Source of the DNA: Paenibacillus sp. ACRRY
Lineage (GTDB): Bacteria; Bacillota; Bacilli; Paenibacillales; Paenibacillaceae
NCBI RefSeq assembly: GCF_022346995.1
Contig: NZ_JAKRNM010000001.1
Coordinates: forward strand, 1,116,001-1,180,000
DNA length: 64,000 nucleotides
Direction: 5' to 3'
The notes beneath the pieces are model-generated. The model was not told the DNA's origin. It ran no database searches and saw nothing but the letters and a program-made list of their open reading frames with translations. Numbering within the stretch: the stretch's first letter is position 1; each line of letters starts with the position of its first letter. The position numbers and the translations under genes were made by a program. This document shows positions 42,713-51,377 of the stretch, one piece after another.

Positions 42713-45073
42713 ATGAGCCACGTTTCGAAATTATCATTAATAGATGCGGACCGTAAGAAAATCCATCCGGGTAAATTGGGCATGCATGGTGGAACCAATC
42801 CCAAAGGAGAAGCCTTTGGATTCACCAATTATTATATGACTCGTAATGGCGAGCCCTTCATTCCGATCGTAGGTGAATTCCACTTCTCCAGGTTTTCATA
42901 CTTGTACTGGGAAGAAGAACTGCTGAAAATGAAGGCCGGTGGAATTCACATCGTCGCCACATATGTATTTTGGAATTTCCATGAGGAAGAAGAAGGGATT
43001 TTTGAATGGGGTGGGAATCGGAATCTGCGCCATTTCATCGATCTCTGTGCCAAACTGGATCTCCCCCTCATCCTTCGTATCGGTCCATTCTGCCACGGCG
43101 AAGTTCGTAATGGAGGAATTCCGGATTGGGTAGTTTCCAAGCCTATTGAGATCCGCTCCAATGATCCCGAATATCTGAAGCTGACACGCAGACTGTATCG
43201 GGAAATCGCTAGTCAAATGAAAGGCAGCCTGTATCAAGACGGAGGACCCGTTATTGCCGTGCAATTGGAAAATGAATTCATGCACGCCGGAGCACCGAAT
43301 GATGCTTGGGGTTACAAAACCGGTAAGTTTCTGTCCTCCGGAACCGGAGGTACAGCTCATCTGGCCGAGCTGCGCCGTATTGCCGAGGATGCAGGCATAC
43401 ATCCCCTGTTCTTCACGGTTACCGCTTGGGGCGGAGCTGCCGTTCCCGAGGAAGGATTTTTGCCCATGCTTGCAGGATACGCCTATACGTCATGGCTGCC
43501 AGACCAGCCTCCAAGCAAGGAATTTGTGTATCGGGATCTTCATATTACTCCGGCAGAGCCTGTTCATTTCGACACGCCCGAATATCCCGTTGCGTATTGC
43601 GAAATGGCTGGTGGTATGCAGGTTAGTTATAATGTGAGACCGTTCGTTCCGGAAAATAGCATCGAGGCCATGACCCTTGTCAAACTGGCCAGCGGCAGCA
43701 ATCTGCTCGGTTATTACATGTATCATGGCGGCTCCAACCCCGTCGGCAAGAAAAGTTATCTCAATGAGCAGTTCCTGCCGAAAATTACGTATGACTACCA
43801 GTCTCCATTGGGTGAATTCGGCAGAGTCGGTGCATCCTATGATCGCATCCGCGCCATCTCTTTGTTTCTTGAGTCTTTCGGATCGGTCCTTGCTCCGATG
43901 AAAACGGTTCTGCCTGAAGGTCAGTCTACCATCGATCCAACAGATACAGAGACATTACGCTGGTGTGTTAGACATCAAGACGGCTCAGGCTTTGTTTTCC
44001 TGAATAATTTTCAGGACCAGGTCGACATGCTCCGCCGTAAAATACGAATCGAATTGGAAACATCCAAAGGCAGCGTTGCCTTCCCTGCTGAAGGTGAACT
44101 TGAGCTTCCTGAAGGAATTGGATTGATGCTGCCGTTTAATCTGGAACTTCATGGCATTTCCCTACTTAGCGCAACGGCTCCACTGCTCACCATGATTGAT
44201 ACAAATCGAGAAAAAACGGTATTCTTCTATGCACATGAAGGAATGACACCGGAATACGTCGTTTCCAAAACGAATCTAAAGGATGTGCAGTGTAGTGGAA
44301 GTGAGATATCGGACCAAGGGTCATATTATGTGATTCGACCAAACGTGGACAAAAATCATTCAGTTAACTTCCTAACCACAGGTGGTGATTCCGTAAGTTT
44401 TGTGCTGCTTTCCAGAGAAGAAGCGCAAAAAGCATATACCTTTGAACTATGGGGACAACCAACGCTGGTTATCAGCGATTGCCCCGTAACAGTCAGTAAT
44501 CATCAGCTTATCTGCACATCGACAGGATCTTCCCGTATTGCTGTTTCGCTGTATCCGAAGCCAGAGCAAGATTTGCAAACCCAAAGTTGCAGCACTGTTC
44601 ATTGTCAGAACGGGGGTTCCACTCTTTTTACTACCTATACAATAGACCTGCCTGAATATACACCAGAGGTGTTGATGAAGAAACCAGCGGAGAAATCGGC
44701 CTTGCTGCAATTTGCCGGAGAATGGCCGGCTCATGTTCATGATGTATGGCTTGAGGTGGATTATGAAGGTGATGTGGCCGAAGCGTTCCTGAATGGCCGG
44801 CTCATGACAGATCATATTTCTTACGGCAAGACCTGGTCCATAGGCTTAAAAGAATTCTACACTCAGCTTGAATTCTCTGAATTGCACTTATCCATAACGC
44901 CGCAGCGCAGAGGAACGGTCCATACTTTTGTCAATCAGGCACAAATTGAGCGCTTTGAGGGAGTTGAGATCGCCGAATTCCGCCGCATTGAAGCCATTCC
45001 GCAATATCAAGTCGCGTTGTATCGGGTTAAAACTGCTGCGATTGAACAATTATCCGTCCCATTCTCCAGTTAA
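42713..45073 (+). CDS. glycoside hydrolase family 35 beta-galactosidase
   Basis: This large 786-residue enzyme has no signal peptide. The TIM-barrel catalytic domain (about 25-400) shows the GH35 segments GEFHFSRFSYLYWEEEL, GPFCHGEVRNGGIPDWV and QLENEF with the acid/base at E188. A second catalytic glutamate probably lies in VAYCEMAGG. Beta-rich domains follow. It removes terminal beta-galactosyl residues from oligosaccharides. AAGGAGG precedes the ATG. It is divergent from an AraC regulator and followed by a terminator, then by an oxidoreductase gene of the same orientation. Confidence 0.92.
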   Translation: MSHVSKLSLIDADRKKIHPGKLGMHGGTNPKGEAFGFTNYYMTRNGEPFIPIVGEFHFSRFSYLYWEEELLKMKAGGIHIVATYVFWNFHEEEEGIFEWGGNRNLRHFIDLCAKLDLPLILRIGPFCHGEVRNGGIPDWVVSKPIEIRSNDPEYLKLTRRLYREIASQMKGSLYQDGGPVIAVQLENEFMHAGAPNDAWGYKTGKFLSSGTGGTAHLAELRRIAEDAGIHPLFFTVTAWGGAAVPEEGFLPMLAGYAYTSWLPDQPPSKEFVYRDLHITPAEPVHFDTPEYPVAYCEMAGGMQVSYNVRPFVPENSIEAMTLVKLASGSNLLGYYMYHGGSNPVGKKSYLNEQFLPKITYDYQSPLGEFGRVGASYDRIRAISLFLESFGSVLAPMKTVLPEGQSTIDPTDTETLRWCVRHQDGSGFVFLNNFQDQVDMLRRKIRIELETSKGSVAFPAEGELELPEGIGLMLPFNLELHGISLLSATAPLLTMIDTNREKTVFFYAHEGMTPEYVVSKTNLKDVQCSGSEISDQGSYYVIRPNVDKNHSVNFLTTGGDSVSFVLLSREEAQKAYTFELWGQPTLVISDCPVTVSNHQLICTSTGSSRIAVSLYPKPEQDLQTQSCSTVHCQNGGSTLFTTYTIDLPEYTPEVLMKKPAEKSALLQFAGEWPAHVHDVWLEVDYEGDVAEAFLNGRLMTDHISYGKTWSIGLKEFYTQLEFSELHLSITPQRRGTVHTFVNQAQIERFEGVEIAEFRRIEAIPQYQVALYRVKTAAIEQLSVPFSS

Positions 45074-45082
45074 GATAATCTA

Positions 45083-45124
45083 AAGTCCTGAATGTGTTCA
45101 GATCGAACAATTCAGGGCTTTTTG
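45083..45124 (+). terminator. terminator of the GH35 gene
   Basis: AAGTCCTGAA pairs with TTCAGGGCTT (one G-T pair) over an 18-base loop, followed by TTTTG. Confidence 0.75.
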
Positions 45125-45245
45125 TCATGTGTTTTTCCAATTCTTTCGTTGAAAATGCTTAGCTTCGTGGTATCCTTGAGTAGAAAATATAGGCAATACA
45201 CATACATATTTTTCCAGAAGAAGCATGAGAAGTGAGGAGATTCTT

Positions 45246-46295
45246 TTGAGTAAACCAATTCGCTTTGGGATTATAGGATTCGGCTGGAGAGCAGAAGCAT
45301 ATCTGCGGATTGCGAAGCAGCTCCCCCATGTGTTCAAAATTAGCGGAATAGTCGTGCGTGATTCGGTCAAATATGCGGAGGCTGCCAAACGTTGGGGCGT
45401 CACCCTTTACGAGTCATCCTATGAGATGGCCCGTCATTGTGATTTTCTTTTGGTTGCGGTGTCCAAAACATCCGTTCCTGCCGTCCTTGAAGAACTTGTT
45501 TCATTACAGGTTCCTCTCTTGGTTGAAACACCGCCGGCTTTTGATGAAGAAAGCTTGAGGACAATGTCCTCTTTTGCCGAGAAAAACGGTCAGATCCAGA
45601 TTGCAGAACAGTATCCCCTGCAGCCGCATCAGCTCGCTCGAATGTCCCTGATCCAGTCAGGGAAACTGGGTCAGGTTCATCATGTTCAAGCATCCATAGC
45701 ACACGGTTATCATGGGATCAGTCTGATACGTAACTGGCTGTCGCTCACGGATATCAGCTGCGAAATTGTCGGCCGTCGCTTCGAGCTTCCGATTCTGGAA
45801 GTACCTTACCGAGGTCGACAAGTCCAGGATCGAATCGAGAATGAAGTTCAAGAGATCGCCATGTTGTCTTTCCATAACGGCAAGAGTGCTGTGCTGGACT
45901 TCACCCGTTCTCAATACTTTTCGCCTCTTCGTCAAAACCGGGTTCTGATTCGCGGGTCCCATGGGGAGATCCGGGATAACGAAGTTACAATCAGCTTAGG
46001 TACCGATGCGTATGATACATACTCCATCCATCGAATTCAAAGCGGCATGGAAGGAAGTTTGGGACCGCTCTCTCTCCGTGAGCTACGCGCAGGACAAGAG
46101 TGCCTGTACCGAAGCCCCTTCCCTTCTGCCCCGTTTTCCGATGAAGAGCTGGCCATGGTTGAAATTTTGACGCGCATGTCTACCTTTGTGAGAGAGAATA
46201 TTTCTTTTTATCCCCTGACAGAAGCTCTTAAGGATGTGCGCTTGTCTCTAGCCATAGAGAAAGCAATCGCAACTCAGGAATCGGTAAGCATCTGA
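45246..46295 (+). CDS. Gfo/Idh/MocA-family oxidoreductase
   Basis: This 349-residue NAD(P)-dependent enzyme has an N-terminal Rossmann fold (IRFGIIGFGWRAEAYLRIA). The typical EKP active-site motif of the family is replaced by ETPPAFDEE (LVETPPAF). The C-terminal substrate domain carries an AHGYHGISLIRNWL helix in place of the usual catalytic DxxxH. The altered catalytic motifs make a classical inositol/glucose dehydrogenase role uncertain. TTG 45246 lies 7 bases after GTGAGGAG; an ATG at 45225 is possible. Linked to the GH35 gene by orientation but separated by a terminator. Confidence 0.82.
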   Translation: MSKPIRFGIIGFGWRAEAYLRIAKQLPHVFKISGIVVRDSVKYAEAAKRWGVTLYESSYEMARHCDFLLVAVSKTSVPAVLEELVSLQVPLLVETPPAFDEESLRTMSSFAEKNGQIQIAEQYPLQPHQLARMSLIQSGKLGQVHHVQASIAHGYHGISLIRNWLSLTDISCEIVGRRFELPILEVPYRGRQVQDRIENEVQEIAMLSFHNGKSAVLDFTRSQYFSPLRQNRVLIRGSHGEIRDNEVTISLGTDAYDTYSIHRIQSGMEGSLGPLSLRELRAGQECLYRSPFPSAPFSDEELAMVEILTRMSTFVRENISFYPLTEALKDVRLSLAIEKAIATQESVSI

Positions 46296-46356
46296 TTTTA
46301 AATGTTTATCTGAACGAATCGTTTAACGAAATCGCTCTTTGAAAGGTGTTTCTTAC

Positions 46357-46620
46357 ATGTTTGCAATCGTCATTACAGGCTCTATATTCTTTTTTCTTGG
46401 AGTGTGGTATGTCATGTATCTTATATCCCAACATTCCAAAGATCCGTGGCGTTTATCAGCTCGAGTCATGAGATCTGTCTTAGCCATATCCATCATTATT
46501 CTATTGGTTCAAGATTACATCGTTAAAACAGTACCGTCTAATACCATATTAATCGTCGTTTTTATTGCTGTTTTGATAGCCACTAGTTCATTGACAGATA
46601 GGAACAGAGAGAAGAAGTAA
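46357..46620 (+). CDS. small hydrophobic membrane protein
   Basis: This 87-residue protein has three predicted membrane segments (MFAIVITGSIFFFLGVWYVM; VMRSVLAISIIILLVQDYIV; TILIVVFIAVLIATSSL) and a charged C-terminus DRNREKK. ATG 46357 follows AAAGGTG; an ATG six codons earlier lacks that spacing. No family recognised. The following 110 bp continue the same frame as an apparent coding remnant. Confidence 0.6.
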   Translation: MFAIVITGSIFFFLGVWYVMYLISQHSKDPWRLSARVMRSVLAISIIILLVQDYIVKTVPSNTILIVVFIAVLIATSSLTDRNREKK

Positions 46621-46735
46621 ATAAGTTTAAACCCGGAAAAACTTAAAAAAGATGAGATCGCTATTTCATTTGGAGATACTGCAAAAAGCTCGTTAGCAAT
46701 ATATGATCCAAGTAAAGACAGTTTCCACGGCAAAA
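46621..46735 (+). pseudogene. possible remnant of a soluble protein
   Basis: Directly after the TAA at 46618-46620 the same frame encodes about 38 protein-like residues, including NPEKLKKDEIAISFGDTAKS and SLAIYDPSKDSF, without a start codon. It runs into the terminator at 46734. This looks like the trimmed end of a former gene. It may equally be chance. Confidence 0.3.
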
Positions 46736-46772
46736 AAAGAACTTACTCCCTAACAGGAATAAGTTCTTTTTT
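46734..46772. terminator. bidirectional terminator
   Basis: AAAGAACTTA pairs with TAAGTTCTTT, with inner TCC/GGA, flanked by A and T runs. It serves the anti-sigma gene on - and the + membrane gene. Confidence 0.85.
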
Positions 46773-46774
46773 GG

Positions 46775-48250
46775 TTACTCATTTAGTATTTCGGACCAAT
46801 TAGGATCTTTATATCGTTTATCTACCACTTCTCTCACTAGGCTAAGCTCTTCTGGAATTTGATCTAACCCCTCAATACGGTATTCGAAAGGACTATTCGT
46901 TTTACGGTCTCCCATGCTTATAAATCCCTCTCTCCAGTGATCAGGCAGGCTGTTCTCAAGTCTCGATGATCCTCTTTTGCTAACATTATATTGTTTACCT
47001 GCCGAATCATATGCTTTCCAAGCATCATTACGAATTTCATTATCCATCTCTCCGTAGAATAAAACAGCTAATTCATCAGCTTCGCCACCACTTTGTGATT
47101 TCTCCAACGAAGTCCCAATGACGTCCAATCTATCCTTTAAAACATTAAAAGACTTAGGCTCTGTTAACTCCGCAGGTTTAAAGGAAAACTTGCTACCATC
47201 CACTTCTGCAATAGAGTATCCATCCATTACAAAACGGTAAGGTTCATTTTCAGGGAGATACTTAAACGTATAGCTCCATCTCATTTTTCCTTTTTCAATT
47301 ACGCTATAGTCAGATGTCATCAGGCTGTCCATGTAACCAGATTTCCATGGATTTACTGAGTGTATTTCTTCGTTTTTGAGATTCTCAAAGTGAAAGCTCA
47401 ATGTTTGTTTTTCCCACAAATCACCGGGGGATCGAGCCATTGCTGCATCGTCAAGCTCAGTCTCCAGTTCGAATCGTACGCCCTGAACCATTCGTGTGAT
47501 CCTTTTTAAATTGACAGTCAATCCATGTGGTGTTGTGTAAGTTCCAGAAAGTTCCTCTGTTCGGGTCTTACTGTTCGCCTCTTTCATATCCAAGTCAAAG
47601 CTAAAATTCCAGTTTCCTTCTAATGTATGTTGATTGCCGTTTCCAAGATTATTAATATTCCCCTCAATCGTAATCTTGTCCGTTTGGAGCGGTTCACTAA
47701 AGAACTCCACCATATAATAAAAATCATTTGTATAACCCATATCGTACATACTGCCTACGGTGTTTCCATGAGCATCTTTAATAGTAATGGTGTTCGGTTC
47801 TCCAAGACTCAGCTTATGCCGATCATGCTCTCCTTTTTTATCAAAAAGTTGGAGCGCAAGCGTAACTCGTGTAGGATCCGCTACAACTTCCTCAATGACA
47901 AGCGTATAACCCTTGTCCTTTACTTTAATATGTGGGTTATGCACCAATCCCAGCTCTTGTGCTCGCAGGAGTCCGATATCGGGGTTATCTTTGGTAAATA
48001 AAGATCTGATCATTCCGGCAAAGGTTGGGACTGTATATATCATGACCGCCCCTAGAGCAAATAAGAGAGCTATCGACGCAGCAACCCATCTCCAACGATT
48101 AAAGCGAGCGTGCTTTTTCGACCTTTGCTCAGGTAATGAAGAAAGAGCATTCTCCACAGCCATTTGGACTGCATCGGGGAGGATGACGTCTTGTGATTTC
48201 GGCTTAAGAAACTGTCTAATTTCGTGATCAAGCGGATCATGATAACTCAT
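46775..48250 (-). CDS. anti-sigma-factor-like membrane protein (DUF4179)
   Basis: This 491-residue protein has a cytoplasmic N-terminal part of about 50 residues, a single membrane segment (WVAASIALLFALGAVMIYTV) and a large extracytoplasmic domain containing DUF4179- and DUF5643-like sequence (IEEVVADPTRVTLALQLFDK). Its gene overlaps the end of the sigma-factor gene by 14 bp, the usual layout of an ECF sigma and its membrane anti-sigma. The outer domain would sense envelope stress (inference). Confidence 0.87.
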   Translation of the reverse strand: MSYHDPLDHEIRQFLKPKSQDVILPDAVQMAVENALSSLPEQRSKKHARFNRWRWVAASIALLFALGAVMIYTVPTFAGMIRSLFTKDNPDIGLLRAQELGLVHNPHIKVKDKGYTLVIEEVVADPTRVTLALQLFDKKGEHDRHKLSLGEPNTITIKDAHGNTVGSMYDMGYTNDFYYMVEFFSEPLQTDKITIEGNINNLGNGNQHTLEGNWNFSFDLDMKEANSKTRTEELSGTYTTPHGLTVNLKRITRMVQGVRFELETELDDAAMARSPGDLWEKQTLSFHFENLKNEEIHSVNPWKSGYMDSLMTSDYSVIEKGKMRWSYTFKYLPENEPYRFVMDGYSIAEVDGSKFSFKPAELTEPKSFNVLKDRLDVIGTSLEKSQSGGEADELAVLFYGEMDNEIRNDAWKAYDSAGKQYNVSKRGSSRLENSLPDHWREGFISMGDRKTNSPFEYRIEGLDQIPEELSLVREVVDKRYKDPNWSEILNE

Positions 48251-48764
48251 ATTTATCTTCCCCTTCCCCTAGCATGAGCTCAGAAAGTAGTTTTCTAGCC
48301 CTGAACAGACGTGACTTTACAGTACCTTCAGAAATTTCGAGTACCTTCGAAATGTCCTTAACCGCCATATCCTCGATATAAAAGAGCGTGACGATGGTTT
48401 GAAGCTGTTCATCCAGTTCATCAATCACCTCGAATAGCTCAACCTGTTCATACTCATCCTTGTATGAAGTCTTTCTCAAGTCGTAAGGGAGCAGAGATAC
48501 TCGCTTCTTTTTTCTATTCATTTGATTGCACTCATTGATTAGTATCCGAATAATCCATGTTTTAAAATAAGCGGGTTCTTTTAATGTATGTATACTCGTA
48601 AATGCTTTGGTAATGGTCTCTTGTATCGCATCTGCACTATCTTCGCTGTTCCTTACAATTGATCTTGCTATAACATAGAGGCTCTGCTGAATCGTCCGTA
48701 TTAATGATACAAATGCTTGCTTATCCCCTTTTCGTGCAAGTTCTGCTTTCTCGGCTAAATCCAC
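48237..48764 (-). CDS. ECF-type RNA polymerase sigma factor
   Basis: This 175-residue protein has region 2 (FVSLIRTIQQSLYVIARSIV; DSADAIQETITKAFTSI) and region 4 (EQLQTIVTLFYIEDMAVKDI, then EISEGTVKSRLFRARKLL). It is similar to SigV/SigW-type factors. The GTG start follows GGAGGGG. A TGAACC-N15-CGATCTAA motif 40-60 bp upstream suggests that it reads its own promoter. Held inactive by the coupled anti-sigma gene. Confidence 0.92.
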   Translation of the reverse strand: MDLAEKAELARKGDKQAFVSLIRTIQQSLYVIARSIVRNSEDSADAIQETITKAFTSIHTLKEPAYFKTWIIRILINECNQMNRKKKRVSLLPYDLRKTSYKDEYEQVELFEVIDELDEQLQTIVTLFYIEDMAVKDISKVLEISEGTVKSRLFRARKLLSELMLGEGEDKYELS

Positions 48765-48798
48765 GAAGAATTCCCCTCCTCCTCAATACTATCTAATC

Positions 48799-48827
48799 AT
48801 TAGATCGTCAAAGGCTTCATCTGGTTC
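48799..48827 (-). promoter_or_regulatory. candidate ECF autoregulatory promoter
   Basis: On the - strand TGAACC and CGATCTAA are separated by 15 bases, resembling TGAAAC-N16-CGTC/A promoters of extracytoplasmic-function sigma factors. It lies just upstream of the sigma gene. Confidence 0.4.
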
Positions 48828-48930
48828 ACAAAAGGTTACTTTTATTTTCGAATAATGTTTAAATTTTTAATTCCAAATCAAAAACAGCCGAACATAATCG
48901 TTCGACTGCCTTCTGTGTCTACATAGTATA

Positions 48931-49164
48931 TCAAGACTGCTCAATGTCGTCTTCGTCTTCATCCGCTCTATATTCCAATAGATCTCCGGGCTGACAATCC
49001 AGCGCCTTGCAGATTGCCTCCAAAGTAGACAAACGTATCGCTTTCGCCTTCCCGTTCTTCAATATGGAAATATTGGCGATCGTGATCTCAACTCTCTCCG
49101 CAAGTTCGGTAACTGTCATTTTCCGCTTAGCCAGCATCACATCAATATTGATTATAATAGCCAT
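48931..49164 (-). CDS. YozG-like XRE-family regulator
   Basis: This 77-residue protein is almost entirely a Cro/C1-type helix-turn-helix (KMTVTELAERVEITIANISI; RLSTLEAICKALDCQPGDLL) plus an acidic tail. Genes of this type sit beside DUF2975 membrane protein genes, as here: it begins 9 bp after the end of the DUF2975 gene. Probably autoregulatory. GAGGTGAAGAC precedes the ATG. Confidence 0.88.
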   Translation of the reverse strand: MAIIINIDVMLAKRKMTVTELAERVEITIANISILKNGKAKAIRLSTLEAICKALDCQPGDLLEYRADEDEDDIEQS

Positions 49165-49173
49165 GTCTTCACC

Positions 49174-49650
49174 TCAAACCACTAGGTCATTTTCGGATTT
49201 AATATCAATGGCTTCCTGTAACAGTCTTTGGAGAACAGCGGAAAACACTGCAATGACCAGTGAAGCAAAGATGGGAACCATTCCGATAATAATAAGCCCT
49301 GGAGCATCATCTTTATCTGCTACCAGAAAAACGAACGGCAGCATCACCAGATATAGGCTACTAATTACAATAGCACAATATTTTATGATTTTTAAAGATC
49401 TGACTGAGAATGAAGAAAAGGCTTCGTTCTTATCGATGTAGCTCAGGAGACGGAATGATTGGAACAGCGCAATGATAAACGGTATGACCGAGATATACAT
49501 AATGATCACAATAGGATATAGCGAACCGGCATAATTCGGATTCACCGGATGATTCGCTAACCAAGGTATGCCGAAGATACACAGAGCTAGAATGGGAAGC
49601 CCAATAAGCAGAACAGCCATTTTTAGAAAGATCGTTGAACCTCGTTTCAC
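49174..49650 (-). CDS. DUF2975 membrane protein
   Basis: This 158-residue protein has four membrane segments (MAVLLIGLPILALCIFGIPW; LYPIVIIMYISVIPFIIALF; CAIVISSLYLVMLPFVFLVA; GLIIIGMVPIFASLVIAVFS), as in the DUF2975 family. GTG 49650 (MKRGSTIF) was chosen because GAGG lies 8 bases upstream. It is co-transcribed with the XRE gene; the pair may be a membrane sensor and its regulator, but function is unknown. Confidence 0.82.
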   Translation of the reverse strand: MKRGSTIFLKMAVLLIGLPILALCIFGIPWLANHPVNPNYAGSLYPIVIIMYISVIPFIIALFQSFRLLSYIDKNEAFSSFSVRSLKIIKYCAIVISSLYLVMLPFVFLVADKDDAPGLIIIGMVPIFASLVIAVFSAVLQRLLQEAIDIKSENDLVV

Positions 49651-49817
49651 AAAAAGCACCTCACTTGTTTTAAGTGATTTGAATTTATCACATTGTTTAT
49701 CGTTTTACAATAAATAATTATTGATTTTTATTGTTTTATTATTGTTAAGCAATTAGTTGTGATATAATAACGACCAACTATGAAGAATAAAAACGGTGGA
49801 CAAGGCGGTCCTTACTC

Positions 49818-50735
49818 ATGAAATTGGAACGATTAATCTCTATGATCTATAAGCTGCTGAACAACGAAGTTGTCTCTGCTTCCATGCTGGCCGAAGAGTT
49901 TCAGGTATCCCCAAGAACCATATATCGGGATATCGACGTGATTTGTGCCGCAGGCTTTCCGGTGGTTTCCTATCAGGGAATGAACGGCGGGTATGGCATG
50001 ATGGACGGATATAAAATGGACAAGAGCCTGCTCGGATCGTACGATGTTCACTCTCTAATAACGGTTCTGCGCAGTCTCTCCACTGTATTTGCAGATGAGC
50101 GTGCACAAGGCACGATTGAACGCCTGCAAACGGTTGGCTCTGAGCTGCAACCCCCGACCCTGGCGGTGGACTTGGAAACTCATCGGACAGATCACCATGC
50201 GCTTCGCGAGCTGCGGTCTGGGATAACGAAGCATGTCGTTGTCCGCTTCGATTACATTAACAACCGGAATGAACGCACAGCCCGTGAGTTGGAACCGGTG
50301 ATGCTTTATTTTAAATATCGAAATTGGTACGTATATGGATTCTGTCGAGTACGTCAGGATTACCGGGAATTTCGTCTATCTCGAATGATGAATCTCTCAC
50401 TGACCCAAGACTCATTCCTACCGCATCGTGAGGTGCCAAAAGAGCGTTCTTTGCAAAACGAGGAATGGCAAAATCAGATAAGTGACGTTGTCTTTCGGGT
50501 TGCGCCTGAAGCATTAGCAGAAGCGCTTGACCATTTTCATCAGGCAGAGAAGCAATTTAACGAAGACGGAAGCATGACCATGCAAATTTCCGTATACCAA
50601 CCCCTACAGGCAAGGTGGCTTCGATCATTTCTGCTGAGTTTGGGCAGTGGAGTCGAAGTGATTAAGCCGCGAGAACTTCGCGGGATTCTGAAAGAACAGC
50701 TTCAACAAGCCATTCTGCTATACGAAGAAGTATGA
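49818..50735 (+). CDS. YafY-type WYL-domain transcriptional regulator
   Basis: This 305-residue protein has an N-terminal DeoR-like HTH_11 (NNEVVSASMLAEEFQVSPRT IYRDIDV region) and a WYL domain with RNWYVYGFCRVRQDYREF. The C-terminal WCX part ends in the SLGSGVEVIKPRELR-type segment. WYL proteins bind nucleic acid or nucleotide ligands and often repress stress or defence genes. TATAAT at 49763-49768 is a possible -10. A terminator overlaps its stop codon. Confidence 0.9.
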   Translation: MKLERLISMIYKLLNNEVVSASMLAEEFQVSPRTIYRDIDVICAAGFPVVSYQGMNGGYGMMDGYKMDKSLLGSYDVHSLITVLRSLSTVFADERAQGTIERLQTVGSELQPPTLAVDLETHRTDHHALRELRSGITKHVVVRFDYINNRNERTARELEPVMLYFKYRNWYVYGFCRVRQDYREFRLSRMMNLSLTQDSFLPHREVPKERSLQNEEWQNQISDVVFRVAPEALAEALDHFHQAEKQFNEDGSMTMQISVYQPLQARWLRSFLLSLGSGVEVIKPRELRGILKEQLQQAILLYEEV

Positions 50736-50765
50736 CACGCTGTTGTCATACTTCTTTTTTTATAA
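50726..50765 (+). terminator. terminator overlapping the WYL gene's stop codon
   Basis: AGAAGTATGACA pairs exactly with TGTCATACTTCT over a 4-base loop, then TTTTTTT. The 5' arm contains the TGA stop (50733-50735). Confidence 0.9.
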
Positions 50766-50818
50766 TCACAACAGATAACAAAACAAAAATCATTGTACAA
50801 CAAAAGGAGACCATTCAA

Positions 50819-51334
50819 ATGACTAATTATCCGATTGAAATGTTCAATTACCACACTTGGGCCAATCAAATCATCCTGGGCAGAATTAAGGAATTGCCCT
50901 CATCTGTTCTTAGTCAGGAATTAAACAGTTCGTTCCCCACCCTCGCCCATGCCCTAAGCCATATTTACGCAGTAGATCAGATGTGGTATCTCGTTTTATC
51001 AGGTATGCCAATGGGTGAAGCGCTGCAAGAGTGCATGCCATTAAATGACAAAACATTCCTTACCGTGGATGAGTACTTGGATACCTATGCCGAATTGGCA
51101 GAACGATACAATGAATGGATACAGCGTCAAACTGATTTGGAGCAAACTATCACACTTGATAATCCATACGCCGGCATCTGCGAAACAACGTTGTCCAACA
51201 TGCTGCTGCATGTAGTGAATCACGGTACTTATCATAGGGGCAATGTTTCTACAATGCTGCGTCAAATGGGACATGCGTCCACCATGAACGACTATTGTCT
51301 ATATTGGTATCAGCAACCTGTACAGTCCAATTAA
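50819..51334 (+). CDS. DinB/YfiT-like putative metal-dependent enzyme
   Basis: This 171-residue four-helix-bundle protein of the DinB family has the histidine positions of the metal triad in FPTLAHALSHIYAVDQMW and MLLHVVNHGTYHRGN. ATG 50819 was chosen because AAAAGGAG precedes it. Many DinB members transfer bacillithiol or mycothiol to xenobiotics, making a thiol-transferase role plausible. Nothing in the context fixes the substrate. Confidence 0.85.
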   Translation: MTNYPIEMFNYHTWANQIILGRIKELPSSVLSQELNSSFPTLAHALSHIYAVDQMWYLVLSGMPMGEALQECMPLNDKTFLTVDEYLDTYAELAERYNEWIQRQTDLEQTITLDNPYAGICETTLSNMLLHVVNHGTYHRGNVSTMLRQMGHASTMNDYCLYWYQQPVQSN

Positions 51335-51377
51335 ATCAACACCGAATCAGGATCGTAAGGATTGGAGTAGTCGAACA

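Noticed and set aside
45225..45246. ATG 45225 as start of the Gfo/Idh/MocA gene
   Set aside because: It would place the strong GTGAGGAG ribosome site inside the coding sequence; TTG 45246 has the correct spacing.
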